From: CAADGL01 sp964643885
Lineage (GTDB): Bacteria > Planctomycetota > Phycisphaerae > UBA1845 > Fen-1342
DNA: 6,194 bases
Assembly (NCBI GenBank): GCA_964643885.1
Contig: CAZXUI010000119.1
Location: forward strand, 1-6,194
Reading direction: 5' to 3'
Shown here in pieces: positions 5,966 to 6,194 of this stretch. The notes under the pieces were generated by a model. The model was not told the DNA's origin. It saw only the letters and a list, made by a program, of their open reading frames with translations, and did not search any database. Numbering within the stretch: position 1 is the first letter of the stretch; every line of letters begins with the position of its first letter. Both the position numbers and the translations under genes were made by a program.

Positions 5966-6194
5966 ATGCAGCTTGAGGTTCTCAAAAAGGACGCCAAGAC
6001 CGACCTGGGCAGCTACTTCGTAGCCAATTACCCGCCCTTTTCGGTCTGGAGCGCGGATCACCTGCCGGCGGTGAAGGCCAAGCTGGCGGAGCCGGCCCCG
6101 CCGGACGCGCCGCCGCTGGGGCTCTATCTGCACATCCCGTTCTGCCGCAAGCGCTGCAAGTTCTGCTATTTCCGCGTCTACACGGACCGCAACG
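5966..6194 (+). CDS. Radical SAM protein, coproporphyrinogen III oxidase (HemN/HemW)-like, N-terminal part only
   Basis: The first 76 codons are present and the gene runs off the right edge. After about 50 residues, YLHIPFCRKRCKFCYF (54-69) gives the radical SAM CxxxCxxC motif (Cys60, Cys64, Cys67), which would hold a 4Fe-4S cluster that cleaves S-adenosylmethionine. The HIPFC context is specific to the HemN/HemW/HutW superfamily. Canonical oxygen-independent coproporphyrinogen oxidase has a further Cys two residues on (CxxxCxxCxC), and this position is Phe69 here. That argues against a true HemN and for a relative with another role, such as a haem-handling or methyl/alkyl-modifying enzyme. 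The ATG at 5966 has a modest GGCGGA upstream (5952-5957); no better in-frame start is visible. It lies 125 bp after the Fe-alcohol dehydrogenase on the same strand and may belong to the same pathway. Confidence 0.85.
   Translation, partial: MQLEVLKKDAKTDLGSYFVANYPPFSVWSADHLPAVKAKLAEPAPPDAPPLGLYLHIPFCRKRCKFCYFRVYTDRN

Overview
The window is high-GC DNA (about 70% GC by eye, not computed) that is almost entirely coding. It holds five protein genes, two of them cut by the window edges. I see no rRNA, tRNA, CRISPR array, insertion sequence or phage gene. Gene types, weak promoters, short gaps and GTG/ATG starts with GGAG-like ribosome sites fit a high-GC environmental bacterium. The pairing of a divergent aldehyde dehydrogenase, an iron alcohol dehydrogenase and a HemN-like radical SAM protein, plus a DUF418 protein, makes me favour Planctomycetota or a neighbouring phylum such as Acidobacteriota. 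That assignment rests on memory of similar proteins and is tentative.

Layout. (1) Positions 1-1423, minus strand: the first 474 residues of an ALDH7-family (antiquitin-type) aldehyde dehydrogenase, predicted to act on alpha-aminoadipate semialdehyde in lysine catabolism. Its C-terminus lies beyond the left edge. (2) Positions 1424-1620: a divergent intergenic region with a 13-bp palindrome that carries a -10-like hexamer on each strand. (3) Positions 1621-3069, plus: a multi-pass DUF418 (YeiB-type) membrane protein with an unusual acidic, Ala/Pro-rich insertion. (4) Positions 3172-4611, plus: an atypical aldehyde dehydrogenase superfamily protein. (5) Positions 4608-5840, plus: an iron-dependent alcohol dehydrogenase whose GTG start overlaps the previous stop codon. 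(6) Positions 5966-6194, plus: the first 76 codons of a radical SAM protein of the coproporphyrinogen III oxidase (HemN/HemW-like) superfamily, running off the right edge.

How the genes may work together. The atypical aldehyde dehydrogenase and the Fe-alcohol dehydrogenase are translationally coupled, so they probably act on one metabolite series. The reaction could be aldehyde oxidation or acyl-group reduction coupled to aldehyde/alcohol interconversion, in effect a split AdhE-like arrangement. The radical SAM gene follows on the same strand after 125 bp, possibly with its own promoter. This aldehyde dehydrogenase / Fe-alcohol dehydrogenase / radical SAM group is the most likely place for an undescribed pathway, but its substrate cannot be read from this window. 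The ALDH7 and DUF418 genes look like ordinary neighbours.
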